A stretch of DNA of 6,557 bases from DATJUF01 sp035524095 (GCA_035524095.1 DATKPK010000052.1:1-6557), one strand, 5' to 3'; numbered from the stretch's first letter, positions 1 to 6,397 are shown. Numbers and translations: made by a program. The notes: generated from the sequence alone by a model not told the origin.

Positions 1-870
1 GAGCGCGCACTCGACGCTGGCAATGACGTCTTCAAGCTTTCACCCGCCGGCCTGGCGCATGAGGTGAAGAATCCGTTGACTGGAATCAAGGGAGCGGCCG
101 AGCTGCTCTCGACGATGTTCCCATCCGACACGCGAGCGCAGCAGTACTGCCGCCTCATTTTGGACGGGGTAAACCGCATCACCGGACTGGTAGAGCAGGT
201 TCTTTCAGTCAGTAGCCCGCAGCGTCTGAAGCACGATCCGATCAATATCCATCAGGTACTCCATCAGGCCTTGCGGATGGCTGGACTGTTTCCCGGCGCC
301 CCCGACGGCATCATGATCGAGCAGATCTTCGACCCCAGCCTGCCTGCGGTCATTGGCGATTCGGCAGCTTTGGAACGTGTTTTCCTCAATCTCATACGTA
401 ACGCCCGTGAATCACTCGAAGGTCTGACCGGACCGGCTTCAACCCGCCACCCCAAGACAATCCGCCTGCACACTGCAATGGAGACCCATTTCCGCTTGAA
501 TTCGCGCGGCCGCCGCCGTCAATTCCTGCGCGTCGAGGTCAGCGATAACGGGCGCGGGATGGCGCCCGGTGAGGTGAAACAGCTCTTCACGCCGTTTTTC
601 ACCACGAAGGCCTCTGGCACTGGTCTTGGTTTGGTCCTGAGCCAGCGGATCGTCGTGCTTCACGGCGGTAAGTTATGGGCGGAGCTTGGCGGACCCCGTC
701 CGCAGGCGAGCGCACGGGAAGCAGCAGCTGTGGACGCCGCCGGAGTGCCATTGCAGCCGATGCTGCCGGGTCACCCAACTAACAATGGCACCGAAGAGGG
801 CAAGCCCGGCACCAATCCCGCTCCGCCGGGAATTACTTTCTGTGTTGTCTTGCCTGTCAGCTCTAGTTAA
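1..870 (+). CDS. ntrB: NtrB-type nitrogen sensor histidine kinase, 3' part (partial, cut by left edge)
   Basis: The reading frame is open from base 1 and encodes the last 289 residues, so the start and any N-terminal PAS domain lie outside. The H-box is GLAHEVKNPL with His20 (numbered from base 1) as phospho-acceptor, followed by GIKGAAELL, wording typical of NtrB/GlnL. The N-box NLIRNA is at 130-135, the G1 box DNGRGM at 182-187, and FTPFFTTKASGTGLGL (F and G2 boxes) at 196-211. The final strand ITFCVVLPV is at 278-286. NtrB autophosphorylates and passes phosphate to NtrC in response to nitrogen status, normally through PII protein; the role is inferred from family and from the ntrC gene that follows. 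Residues about 229-276 form a Pro/Gly/Ala-rich insertion where most kinases have about ten residues. Because conserved sequence resumes in the same frame after it, a frameshift is unlikely. No membrane segment is visible in the part seen. A GTG at 64 is not the true start, because it lies inside the H-box. Confidence 0.9.
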   Translation, partial: ERALDAGNDVFKLSPAGLAHEVKNPLTGIKGAAELLSTMFPSDTRAQQYCRLILDGVNRITGLVEQVLSVSSPQRLKHDPINIHQVLHQALRMAGLFPGAPDGIMIEQIFDPSLPAVIGDSAALERVFLNLIRNARESLEGLTGPASTRHPKTIRLHTAMETHFRLNSRGRRRQFLRVEVSDNGRGMAPGEVKQLFTPFFTTKASGTGLGLVLSQRIVVLHGGKLWAELGGPRPQASAREAAAVDAAGVPLQPMLPGHPTNNGTEEGKPGTNPAPPGITFCVVLPVSSS

Positions 871-960
871 AGCGCTAATCGCTGAATTAAGCATATATCG
901 CGCCCGCAGCTTCTCGCCCACCCCCTGCCTTTTGCGTTAGCATAGTGGCCGAAGTCAAAG

Positions 961-2454
961 ATGAGTTTCGATAGTAATAATGCTCACGCCAACGCCAATG
1001 GGGCAGTCAATCCCTCAGTGCTTATCGCCGACGACGATCCCGGCATCCGGCTCGTTCTCCGCCATCGTCTGGAAGGCGCGGGTTACCGCGTCGAAGAGGC
1101 TGGCGACAGTCAGACGGCTCGCGATGCCCTCCTGACGAACCGCTATGCGGTCGCTCTGCTCGACATCATGATGCCGGGCGAGGGCGGGCTGGAGGTGCTG
1201 AGCGAGGCGCGAGCGGAGTCGTGCCGCACCCTGATTATTGTCATCACGGCAGCCAGCACGATGAACAACGCCGTCGAGGCGATGAAGCGCGGTGCTCACG
1301 ATTACCTGACCAAACCCTTCGAGAATCTCGATCTCGTGGTCGCAGCGATCGACCGAGCGGTCGAGGTGGCAGGTCAGACCGCGGACCTAAGCCGCCTCAA
1401 AGATGAAGTCAATCGTCAGTTGGTTGGCGGCGAGATTATCGGCCGGGCGCCCGCGATGCAGGACGTCTACAAACTTATCGGCCGCGTCGTTAACAGCGAG
1501 GCAACGGTTCTGCTTCATGGCGAGAGCGGCACCGGCAAAGAACTGGTTGCGCGTGCGATTCATTTCAAATCACCGCGCTGGCGCGGACCATTTATAGCGG
1601 TAAACTGTTCAGCGATCCCGCAGGGGTTACTCGAAAGCGAACTGTTCGGCCATGAGCGCGGCGCGTTCACCGGTGCCACCGAGCGGCGGGCCGGCAAGTT
1701 CGAGCAAGCCTCGGGCGGTACCCTCTTCCTCGACGAGGTTGGCGACCTTCCGCTCGAATTACAACCCAAATTGCTTAGGGTCTTGCAGGAGCGCGAATTT
1801 TCCCGCGTCGGCGGCTTCGAGACTCTGAAGATGCAGGCGCGCATTATCGCCGCTACCAATCAGGATTTGGAATCGGCGGTTGCCGCCCGTCAATTCCGCG
1901 AAGACCTCTACTTTCGCCTTCGCGTTATTCCGATTAGCCTGCCGCCTCTGCGCGAGCGGCGGGAGGATATCGACGAGCTGATTGATTATTTCCTCGACAA
2001 GGCGGTCAAAGAGATGGGTGCCAACGCGCGCTCCATCACATCTGAAGGACGAGCGAAGCTGTTAAGCTACGATTGGCCCGGTAACGTCCGCGAACTCGAA
2101 AATTTGATCTTTCGCACCGCCCTTCTCGCGCCGGGCTCTGCTATCCGCGCCGAAGATATCGAACTGGGCCGCAGCCGCGCCCGTCCCACAACACCGGACT
2201 TGAACCCTTCGGCGCCATTAAGTGAATTGATTACACGCCGCGTCGCCGAAATCTTTGATGGTGGCGACGGCGAGCCGCGCGATCTTTATCAACGGCTCAT
2301 TTCCGAACTCGAAAAGCCATTGATCGAGTTGGCGCTCGAACGAGCTGGTGGCAATCAAGTTCATGCGGCACGGATTCTCGGCCTGAACCGCAACACCTTG
2401 CGCAAAAAACTGACCGAGTACCGAATCGTGCCGCATCGGATGCTCGCGGAATAA
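961..2454 (+). CDS. ntrC: NtrC-type sigma-54-dependent response regulator
   Basis: This 497-residue protein has the full NtrC architecture. A receiver domain (about 19-135) carries the acidic cluster DDD 24-26, phospho-acceptor Asp68, Thr96 and Lys118 (LTKPF). An AAA+ sigma-54 activation domain (about 159-390) carries Walker A GESGTGKE 187-194, the sigma-54-contacting GAFTGA loop 234-239, Walker B LFLDE 255-259, arginines in FREDLYFRL (312-320) and the sensor II motif GNVREL 374-379. A Fis-type helix-turn-helix at about 465-488 (AARILGLNRNTLRKKL) binds enhancer-like sites. Phosphorylated NtrC would drive sigma-54 promoters of nitrogen-assimilation genes. The partner kinase gene ends 90 bases upstream. 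ATG 961 is the first start after an in-frame stop at 943-945; a GAAG at 951-954 is a weak ribosome binding site. The first 18 residues are an Asn/Ala-rich extension before the receiver. The specific target genes cannot be told from the window. Confidence 0.95.
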   Translation: MSFDSNNAHANANGAVNPSVLIADDDPGIRLVLRHRLEGAGYRVEEAGDSQTARDALLTNRYAVALLDIMMPGEGGLEVLSEARAESCRTLIIVITAASTMNNAVEAMKRGAHDYLTKPFENLDLVVAAIDRAVEVAGQTADLSRLKDEVNRQLVGGEIIGRAPAMQDVYKLIGRVVNSEATVLLHGESGTGKELVARAIHFKSPRWRGPFIAVNCSAIPQGLLESELFGHERGAFTGATERRAGKFEQASGGTLFLDEVGDLPLELQPKLLRVLQEREFSRVGGFETLKMQARIIAATNQDLESAVAARQFREDLYFRLRVIPISLPPLRERREDIDELIDYFLDKAVKEMGANARSITSEGRAKLLSYDWPGNVRELENLIFRTALLAPGSAIRAEDIELGRSRARPTTPDLNPSAPLSELITRRVAEIFDGGDGEPRDLYQRLISELEKPLIELALERAGGNQVHAARILGLNRNTLRKKLTEYRIVPHRMLAE

Positions 2455-2460
2455 TTCCGC
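2446..2460. repeat. Perfect 7-bp-arm inverted repeat over the ntrC stop codon
   Basis: GCGGAAT at 2446-2452 and ATTCCGC at 2454-2460 are exact reverse complements around a single central base. The element spans the ntrC stop codon (2452-2454) and sits 14 bases before the thiE start. With only one base between the arms it cannot form an efficient RNA hairpin without opening inner pairs, and no T-run follows, so it is not a normal terminator. It could be a dimer-protein operator or chance. Confidence 0.5.
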
Positions 2461-2474
2461 TCAACGATTCTCTC

Positions 2475-3098
2475 ATGCGCTTGCCGTCTCACCTTTATGC
2501 GATGATCGACACCGCCGGCGGCCACGAACCCGTCGCTCTCGCGCGGCAGCTCCTCGCTAGCGGCGCACGGATCCTTCAGTTACGGCTCAAGGATCACTCA
2601 AGCCGCGATTTGCTGGCCATCGCGACCTCAATTGCCGGCCACTGCCGGGATTGCGGAGCGATCTTTATCGTTAACGATCGCGCTGACATTGCGAAACTGG
2701 CCGGTGCCGATGGTGTCCATATTGGCCAGGACGATCTTCCACTAGCAGCCGCCCGTGCGGTTGTGGGTAGCCAGATGATTGTCGGAGTCTCGACCCATAG
2801 CATCGAGCAAGCCGTTACAGCTGAGGCTGGCGGTGCCGACTACATTGGCTTCGGCGCTATTTACAGCGGCGGCCTCAAGAATGTCACCAATGCTCAAGGC
2901 CTCGAACGCCTGCGAGCAGTTCGCGCCGCGGTCAAGTTACCAATCGTCGCGATTGGCGGAATTACCGAGGCGACGGTTCCTGACGTGCTCGCGGCCGGTG
3001 CCGACGCAGTTGCGATCATCACCGATATCGTCCGCGCTTCCGACCTGTCGGCGAAAGTCCGCGCCCTGCTCCACCTCGCTCCCCGCTTTACGATCTAA
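2475..3098 (+). CDS. thiE: Thiamine-phosphate synthase (ThiE)
   Basis: This 207-residue TIM-barrel protein is of normal ThiE length. ThiE joins HMP pyrophosphate and the thiazole phosphate to make thiamine phosphate in the cytoplasm. Visible family motifs in order are QLRLKD 35-40, NDR 67-69, GADGVHIGQDDLP 77-89, GVSTHS 104-109, GADYIGFGAIY 120-130, AIGGI about 158-162, and a GADAVAI strand near the end. The loop after the GFGAIY strand, usually TxTK in ThiE, reads SGGLK (131-135). The lysine is kept but both threonines are replaced by Gly and Leu, so catalytic competence is less certain than the fold. The start lies 20 bases after the ntrC stop, suggesting co-transcription, although no clear Shine-Dalgarno sequence precedes ATG 2475. 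No other thiamine genes are nearby. A TenI-like regulatory relative of ThiE is the main alternative. Confidence 0.88.
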   Translation: MRLPSHLYAMIDTAGGHEPVALARQLLASGARILQLRLKDHSSRDLLAIATSIAGHCRDCGAIFIVNDRADIAKLAGADGVHIGQDDLPLAAARAVVGSQMIVGVSTHSIEQAVTAEAGGADYIGFGAIYSGGLKNVTNAQGLERLRAVRAAVKLPIVAIGGITEATVPDVLAAGADAVAIITDIVRASDLSAKVRALLHLAPRFTI

Positions 3099-3178
3099 CA
3101 TCTCGGTTTTTCCGACCCATCGCGTTTGATTGAACCCAGCGCTTTTGCCTGCCGGCTTTTTCCGCTATCAACAGAGTC

Positions 3179-3184
3179 AGGTGG
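3179..3184 (+). promoter_or_regulatory. Ribosome binding site for the isomerase-like gene
   Basis: AGGTGG lies three bases before ATG 3188, with the AGG core six bases away, a usable Shine-Dalgarno sequence. It supports ATG 3188 as the start. The 89-base gap upstream shows no strong promoter. Confidence 0.5.
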
Positions 3185-3187
3185 CAC

Positions 3188-3823
3188 ATGGCCGACGCGC
3201 TCGAAACGCTGAAATTCTATTACGACTTCAAAAGTCCATTCAGTTACCTGGCGCTTGCGCCGACACTTGCGCTTGAGACGACACACCGCGTGTGCATCCG
3301 CTTCATGCCTTATGCGGTCGATTTGAAATCGGCTTACGGCGGCGAACTCGAGCAGCGAACCGAGCTTCATTGGGCCAAAGTCCGCTACCTTTACGCCGAC
3401 GCGCGCCGGTTCGCCAACGACCGCGGCCTCGTCATCCGTGGCCCGCAGAAGCTGTTCGATTCACGGCTCGCCCTGATGAGCGGTCAATACGCCGCTGATC
3501 ATGGTGAAATCGCCGACTACGCACATCGCGTGTTCGAACGTTTCTTCAAACGCGAGCTTGATATAGAAAATCTCGACGCGCTTTGCCCGGTTCTGGAAGA
3601 ATCCGGCCTCAACTCCGCAAGCTTTCGGCGCTACATCGTCGAGGACGGTCCGGCCGCACTGGCTCTTATTGAACGGGAGGCGGAACGCGACAATATCTTC
3701 GGCGTACCTACTTTACTAGTCAGCGGCGAACCCTTCTGGGGCAACGACCGCGTTTCATGGGCCGCCAAAAAACTCGACGCGATGGGCCTGCGGCGTTCCG
3801 AAATTGCCCCCGCCCGCGCCTGA
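3188..3823 (+). CDS. 2-hydroxychromene-2-carboxylate isomerase-like DsbA-fold protein
   Basis: This 211-residue protein belongs to the DsbA-like thioredoxin-fold group that includes NahD (2-hydroxychromene-2-carboxylate isomerase) and kappa-class glutathione transferases. The N-terminal strand ends in DFKSPFSYLA (13-22). Ser16 matches the glutathione-activating serine of NahD (Ser11), and there is no CxxC motif, so it is not a disulfide oxidoreductase. A helical insert (about 60-160) follows. The C-terminal signature GVPT (172-175) provides the cis-proline loop, followed by GEPFWGNDR (180-188), also typical of the isomerase family. NahD isomerises 2-hydroxychromene-2-carboxylate during naphthalene breakdown; many homologues lie outside such pathways, so the substrate here is unknown. 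No signal peptide is visible, so it is probably cytoplasmic. The thioesterase-like gene begins 18 bases after its stop, suggesting one transcript. Confidence 0.85.
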   Translation: MADALETLKFYYDFKSPFSYLALAPTLALETTHRVCIRFMPYAVDLKSAYGGELEQRTELHWAKVRYLYADARRFANDRGLVIRGPQKLFDSRLALMSGQYAADHGEIADYAHRVFERFFKRELDIENLDALCPVLEESGLNSASFRRYIVEDGPAALALIEREAERDNIFGVPTLLVSGEPFWGNDRVSWAAKKLDAMGLRRSEIAPARA

Positions 3824-3831
3824 CATCAATT

Positions 3832-3835
3832 GGAG
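3832..3835 (+). promoter_or_regulatory. Ribosome binding site that decides the thioesterase start
   Basis: GGAG at 3832-3835 is six bases before ATG 3842. An in-frame TTG at 3830 would overlap this site, so ATG 3842 is the preferred start. Confidence 0.6.
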
Positions 3836-3841
3836 TTGCAC

Positions 3842-4240
3842 ATGCGTTCGGTACCAGTCGGAACCAAAGGAACTTATGAATTCGTGGTCGCGAAGAAGGA
3901 TCTCGCCGGCACCATGCAGCCGACGCTACCTCCCGTCCTCGCCACCTGCATGATGAGCCTCGCTATGGAACTCGCGGCGATGGACGCCATTGCAATGTAT
4001 CTCGAGCCGGGCGAGATGTCGGTTGGCGCAATCGTCAATGTCAGCCATCTGGCCGCGACCCCGGAGGGTTGGAAGGTTCGCGCCGAGGCTGAAGTTACGA
4101 AATCTGACGGACGGCGGATCGAATTCAATGTCAGCGCCTTCGACGAGAAGGAATCGATCGGCAATGGCACCCATACCCGCGCAGTAATCGATCGCGGCAA
4201 ATTCGATCAACGCTTCGACGCCAAGGTCAAGTCCAAGTAA
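3842..4240 (+). CDS. FlK-like hot-dog fold acyl-CoA thioesterase
   Basis: This 132-residue protein resembles the thioesterase family typified by fluoroacetyl-CoA thioesterase FlK. It opens with a strand region, then PPVLATCMMSLAMELAAM (the central hot-dog helix), then MSVGAIVNVSHLAATP and a long strand pair ending in GNGTHTRAVIDRGKF. Thr35, Glu43 and His69 are spaced 8 and 26 residues apart, the same spacing as the catalytic Thr42, Glu50 and His76 of FlK. The expected reaction is hydrolysis of a short acyl-CoA. Nothing shows that fluoroacetyl-CoA is the substrate, and most family members have unknown substrates. ATG 3842 is chosen over TTG 3830 because of the GGAG site. The gene follows the isomerase-like gene by 18 bases, so the two are probably co-transcribed. 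Confidence 0.85.
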   Translation: MRSVPVGTKGTYEFVVAKKDLAGTMQPTLPPVLATCMMSLAMELAAMDAIAMYLEPGEMSVGAIVNVSHLAATPEGWKVRAEAEVTKSDGRRIEFNVSAFDEKESIGNGTHTRAVIDRGKFDQRFDAKVKSK

Positions 4241-4260
4241 CTTCTGGATTTGGCAATACG

Positions 4261-4285
4261 GTGACGAACGAGCAATCTTCGTCGC
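4261..4285. other. Imperfect inverted repeat / hairpin downstream of the thioesterase gene
   Basis: GTGACGAA (4261-4268) can pair with TTCGTCGC (4278-4285), giving eight pairs including one G-T, around a nine-base loop. It lies 20 bases after the thioesterase stop in the 97-base gap before the MaoC-like gene. There is no T-run after it, so a classical intrinsic terminator is not supported. It could be a transcript-end stabiliser, a weak attenuator or a protein site. Confidence 0.4.
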
Positions 4286-4337
4286 ACAGTAGCCACGTCT
4301 GTTCGGCAGGCTTTGTTCCTCTGGATTCGGTGATTCA

Positions 4338-5216
4338 ATGACCTCAGCACCTTTCGGCGCTAATGAAATCTATGTCGGCCGCGACTTCGGCGGCTACGAA
4401 TTCGACATCACTCCCGACGCGATCGAAAACTACATAGCTGCCACTGGCGACGACCACCCGTGGTATCGCGGCGCCTCGCCGCTCGGCGGATCGCTCGCCC
4501 CTGCGCTGGTTCTCCATTCGGTCGTATTCCGTAATCGCGATTGGTATCTACCCAACATCTTCGGCAATCTTCACGCCCGCCAGCAATGGGAGGGTTTTGC
4601 ACCAATTCACGCAGGTGATCATCTGCATACGCGCTCGTTCGTGACCGACCGCTACCAGAAGCGTGATCGCGAATATGTCGTCAACGAAGTCCTGATTCTC
4701 GATCACAAAGGCTGGATCGTTCAGCGCAGCCGCACGCATCAGAGTTTCCTCATCGACAAGGCGGCCGGCGGCTTCGCGGTCGATCGCTCCCGTGAAAAAT
4801 CAGCCGCGCGAGTCTTCGACGTCCGCACGCGCGGTGGTGAAACGATCAGCGCGCCGCTCCGCAACGTATCGCAGGCAATGTGCATGGCATTCTCCGGCCC
4901 GGGCCTCAATTACCACACGGATACTGAGGAAGCGCGCAAGCTCGGCTTCCCGGATATCGTCGTCCAGGGGATGCTCTCCGTCTGCTTGATCGCTGAGATG
5001 ATGACCAAGCGTTTCGGTCTCGGTTTTATGATCGGCGGCAAATTCGATCTGCGGCTCGTCAACGTCTTGTGGGCCGAAGAAGCCACCGCGCCGCACGGAC
5101 GCATTATCGACCGCCGCCCTGAAGGCGATCGGACGCGTGCCGAGGCCGAGGTCTGGACCGAAAAGTCCGACGGCACCAAAACTATCATCGGCACCGCCAG
5201 TGCCCTCGAACTCTGA
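4338..5216 (+). CDS. MaoC-like double hot-dog protein (acyl dehydratase family)
   Basis: This 292-residue protein has two hot-dog repeats, as in two-domain MaoC/hydratase-2 proteins. The N-terminal half (about 10-145) resembles the FAS1-type dehydratase region, with YIAATGDDHPWY at 32-43. The C-terminal half (about 165-292) carries FSGPGLNYHTD at 185-195, then GFPDIVVQGM, the usual motif context for the hydratase active site. Enoyl-CoA hydratase 2 enzymes use Asp and His in SGDxNPxH. Here His193 is kept but Pro188 sits at the Asp position, so the usual hydration mechanism is doubtful, or the residue is supplied differently. The substrate is unknown. ATG 4338 is preceded by GGTGA (4329-4333), a modest ribosome binding site. 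The gene is 97 bases from the thioesterase gene on the same strand. It converges with the RecA-like gene on its right. Confidence 0.82.
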   Translation: MTSAPFGANEIYVGRDFGGYEFDITPDAIENYIAATGDDHPWYRGASPLGGSLAPALVLHSVVFRNRDWYLPNIFGNLHARQQWEGFAPIHAGDHLHTRSFVTDRYQKRDREYVVNEVLILDHKGWIVQRSRTHQSFLIDKAAGGFAVDRSREKSAARVFDVRTRGGETISAPLRNVSQAMCMAFSGPGLNYHTDTEEARKLGFPDIVVQGMLSVCLIAEMMTKRFGLGFMIGGKFDLRLVNVLWAEEATAPHGRIIDRRPEGDRTRAEAEVWTEKSDGTKTIIGTASALEL

Positions 5217-5317
5217 TTGAGTATCAGATCAGGCAAGCCAACGGCTCGTATGGCGATGGCTAAGGTCGTGGGCATTCAAATTCAAGATGGCTGAATGACA
5301 GTAGCGCGATGCGGGGT

Positions 5318-6253
5318 TCATGAAACGGCACGCAAATCCTCTGCGACCTCCGTTGATGAAATGGACTCGGCTGTTTGTTCGGTTTCTTCAGAATCGACAA
5401 TCGCGTAAGGATCGGCGGTCAACTTCAAGGCGATTGCGCCATGCGATCCGCCGAGTTTGTTACGCGCCACCCGCAGGTCGGTCACAAAACCCTCGAACAG
5501 CAATGGTGCGCTAGGACACGCCCGGCTGAAACTCACGCGGCTGCTAGCGAAAACCAGACTCAATGCGGCAAAAGTCCCGCACATCCGGCGCGCACTCAGG
5601 ACGATCACCGCGGTCCCACTTTGCTCGGCTGCCCGCGCCAGCCGCATCGCCACGCTTGAACGAAACGGCCATCGCAGTGCTCCAAGGTCAATCACGATCA
5701 AGCCAAACCCGCCCGCCGTCATCAACCATTCGGCTGCTTTGAGTATCGCCCGTTCTGGTTTGTCACGAGCCTGACGAGACCCCCGGTACGAAGCCTCTTC
5801 GATCGTATCTGCAGTGGCGAGCGCCTCAAATTGAACGGCATGCCCGATCGGGCGGAGTTTCTCTATTAGCGCTGGCGAAGCCCATAGCATTCGCGCCAAA
5901 TCGACTCCCGCGGCATTCATACTGGCGGGATCGAAACGGCCTTCCAAATCCAGCCATCCCGCCACTTCACCATTGCGTAAAGCACTCGCTGCAAACGCCA
6001 CGGCTAATGAAGTCTTACCGGCATTGCCGGTCAATTCACTGATCCGTCCGCGCGCGATCCCGCCACCGATGAGTTGATCAACTTGCAAAACATTGGACGC
6101 AAGCCGCCGAGTTTTGCGGGTCAACTCACGACCACGGAATATGCTAGCCCACTCGTTCCTGTGTAAATCTAAGGTGTCACTTAAGTTTTTGCGTGGACTC
6201 TGACTCGCCGGCAGTGTGAAAGAACCGAATTGTGCTCTCAATGCGGCTGCCAT
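5318..6253 (-). CDS. RecA-fold ATPase-like protein, ImuA/SulA-like
   Basis: The protein is 311 residues from ATG 6253, or 343 from an in-frame TTG at 6349; I prefer the ATG because the extra codons lie in AT-rich sequence. The core aligns with RecA: LIGGGIARGRISEL leads to the P-loop TGNAGKTS (G76-T81). GWLDLEGRFDP and MNAAGVD match RecA's strand carrying catalytic Glu96, here Glu104. FGLIVIDLGAL (183-193) is the Walker B strand, ending in Asp189. Later segments such as RMCGTFAAL and LRVARNKLGG resemble ImuA-type proteins that act with ImuB and DnaE2 in damage-induced mutagenesis. RecA's long C-terminal domain is absent. The P-loop is two residues shorter than GxxxxGKT, so ATP binding is uncertain. 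No imuB or dnaE2 lies immediately downstream; the next gene is the convergent MaoC-like gene, 101 bases away. No good ribosome binding site is visible at either start. The family assignment is from recalled motif resemblance. Confidence 0.75.
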   Translation of the reverse strand: MAAALRAQFGSFTLPASQSPRKNLSDTLDLHRNEWASIFRGRELTRKTRRLASNVLQVDQLIGGGIARGRISELTGNAGKTSLAVAFAASALRNGEVAGWLDLEGRFDPASMNAAGVDLARMLWASPALIEKLRPIGHAVQFEALATADTIEEASYRGSRQARDKPERAILKAAEWLMTAGGFGLIVIDLGALRWPFRSSVAMRLARAAEQSGTAVIVLSARRMCGTFAALSLVFASSRVSFSRACPSAPLLFEGFVTDLRVARNKLGGSHGAIALKLTADPYAIVDSEETEQTAESISSTEVAEDLRAVS

Positions 6254-6320
6254 CCGATTAGTTTTCGCTTTTATTTCGTCTTTGTCAAGTTGATAGTCTG
6301 AATCCCGCGCTTGCCTCCAC

Positions 6321-6337
6321 CAAATGAAACTCGTTTG
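6321..6337. repeat. 17-bp imperfect inverted repeat, possible operator
   Basis: CAAATGA and TCGTTTG flank a three-base centre and pair at six positions plus one G-T pair. The element lies about 70 to 85 bases upstream of the ATG at 6253 on the leftward gene. ImuA-type genes are often LexA-controlled, but this is not a recognisable LexA box of the E. coli, Bacillus or alphaproteobacterial type, so binding by any repressor is speculation. Confidence 0.25.
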
Positions 6338-6397
6338 ACGCTCATGCAATCAGGGTTAAAAGTCTTGCTCTTAAAGAAAATGCTATCAGAGCGGCAA

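Noticed and set aside
64..66. GTG as the start of the kinase gene
   Set aside because: It falls inside the H-box (HEVKNPL), and the frame is open to base 1, so the gene begins upstream of the window.
3147..3161. Possible terminator GCC-TGCC-GGC followed by five T after thiE
   Set aside because: The stem is only three pairs, too weak for an intrinsic terminator.
4910..5275. Leftward 121-codon open frame over the MaoC-like gene
   Set aside because: It is antisense to a well-supported gene with conserved motifs and shows no recognisable domain, so it is a shadow of GC-rich coding DNA.
5280..5296. ATTCA/TGAAT inverted repeat between the convergent genes
   Set aside because: Five AT-rich pairs with no T-run; weak and probably chance.
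5457..5774. Rightward 105-codon open frame over the RecA-like gene
   Set aside because: It is antisense to the RecA-fold gene, Arg/Ala-rich, and lacks recognisable motifs.
6253..6349. N-terminal 32-codon extension of the RecA-like gene from TTG 6349
   Set aside because: No ribosome binding site precedes this TTG, and the added codons are AT-rich. ATG 6253 also has no clear site, so the choice is not certain.
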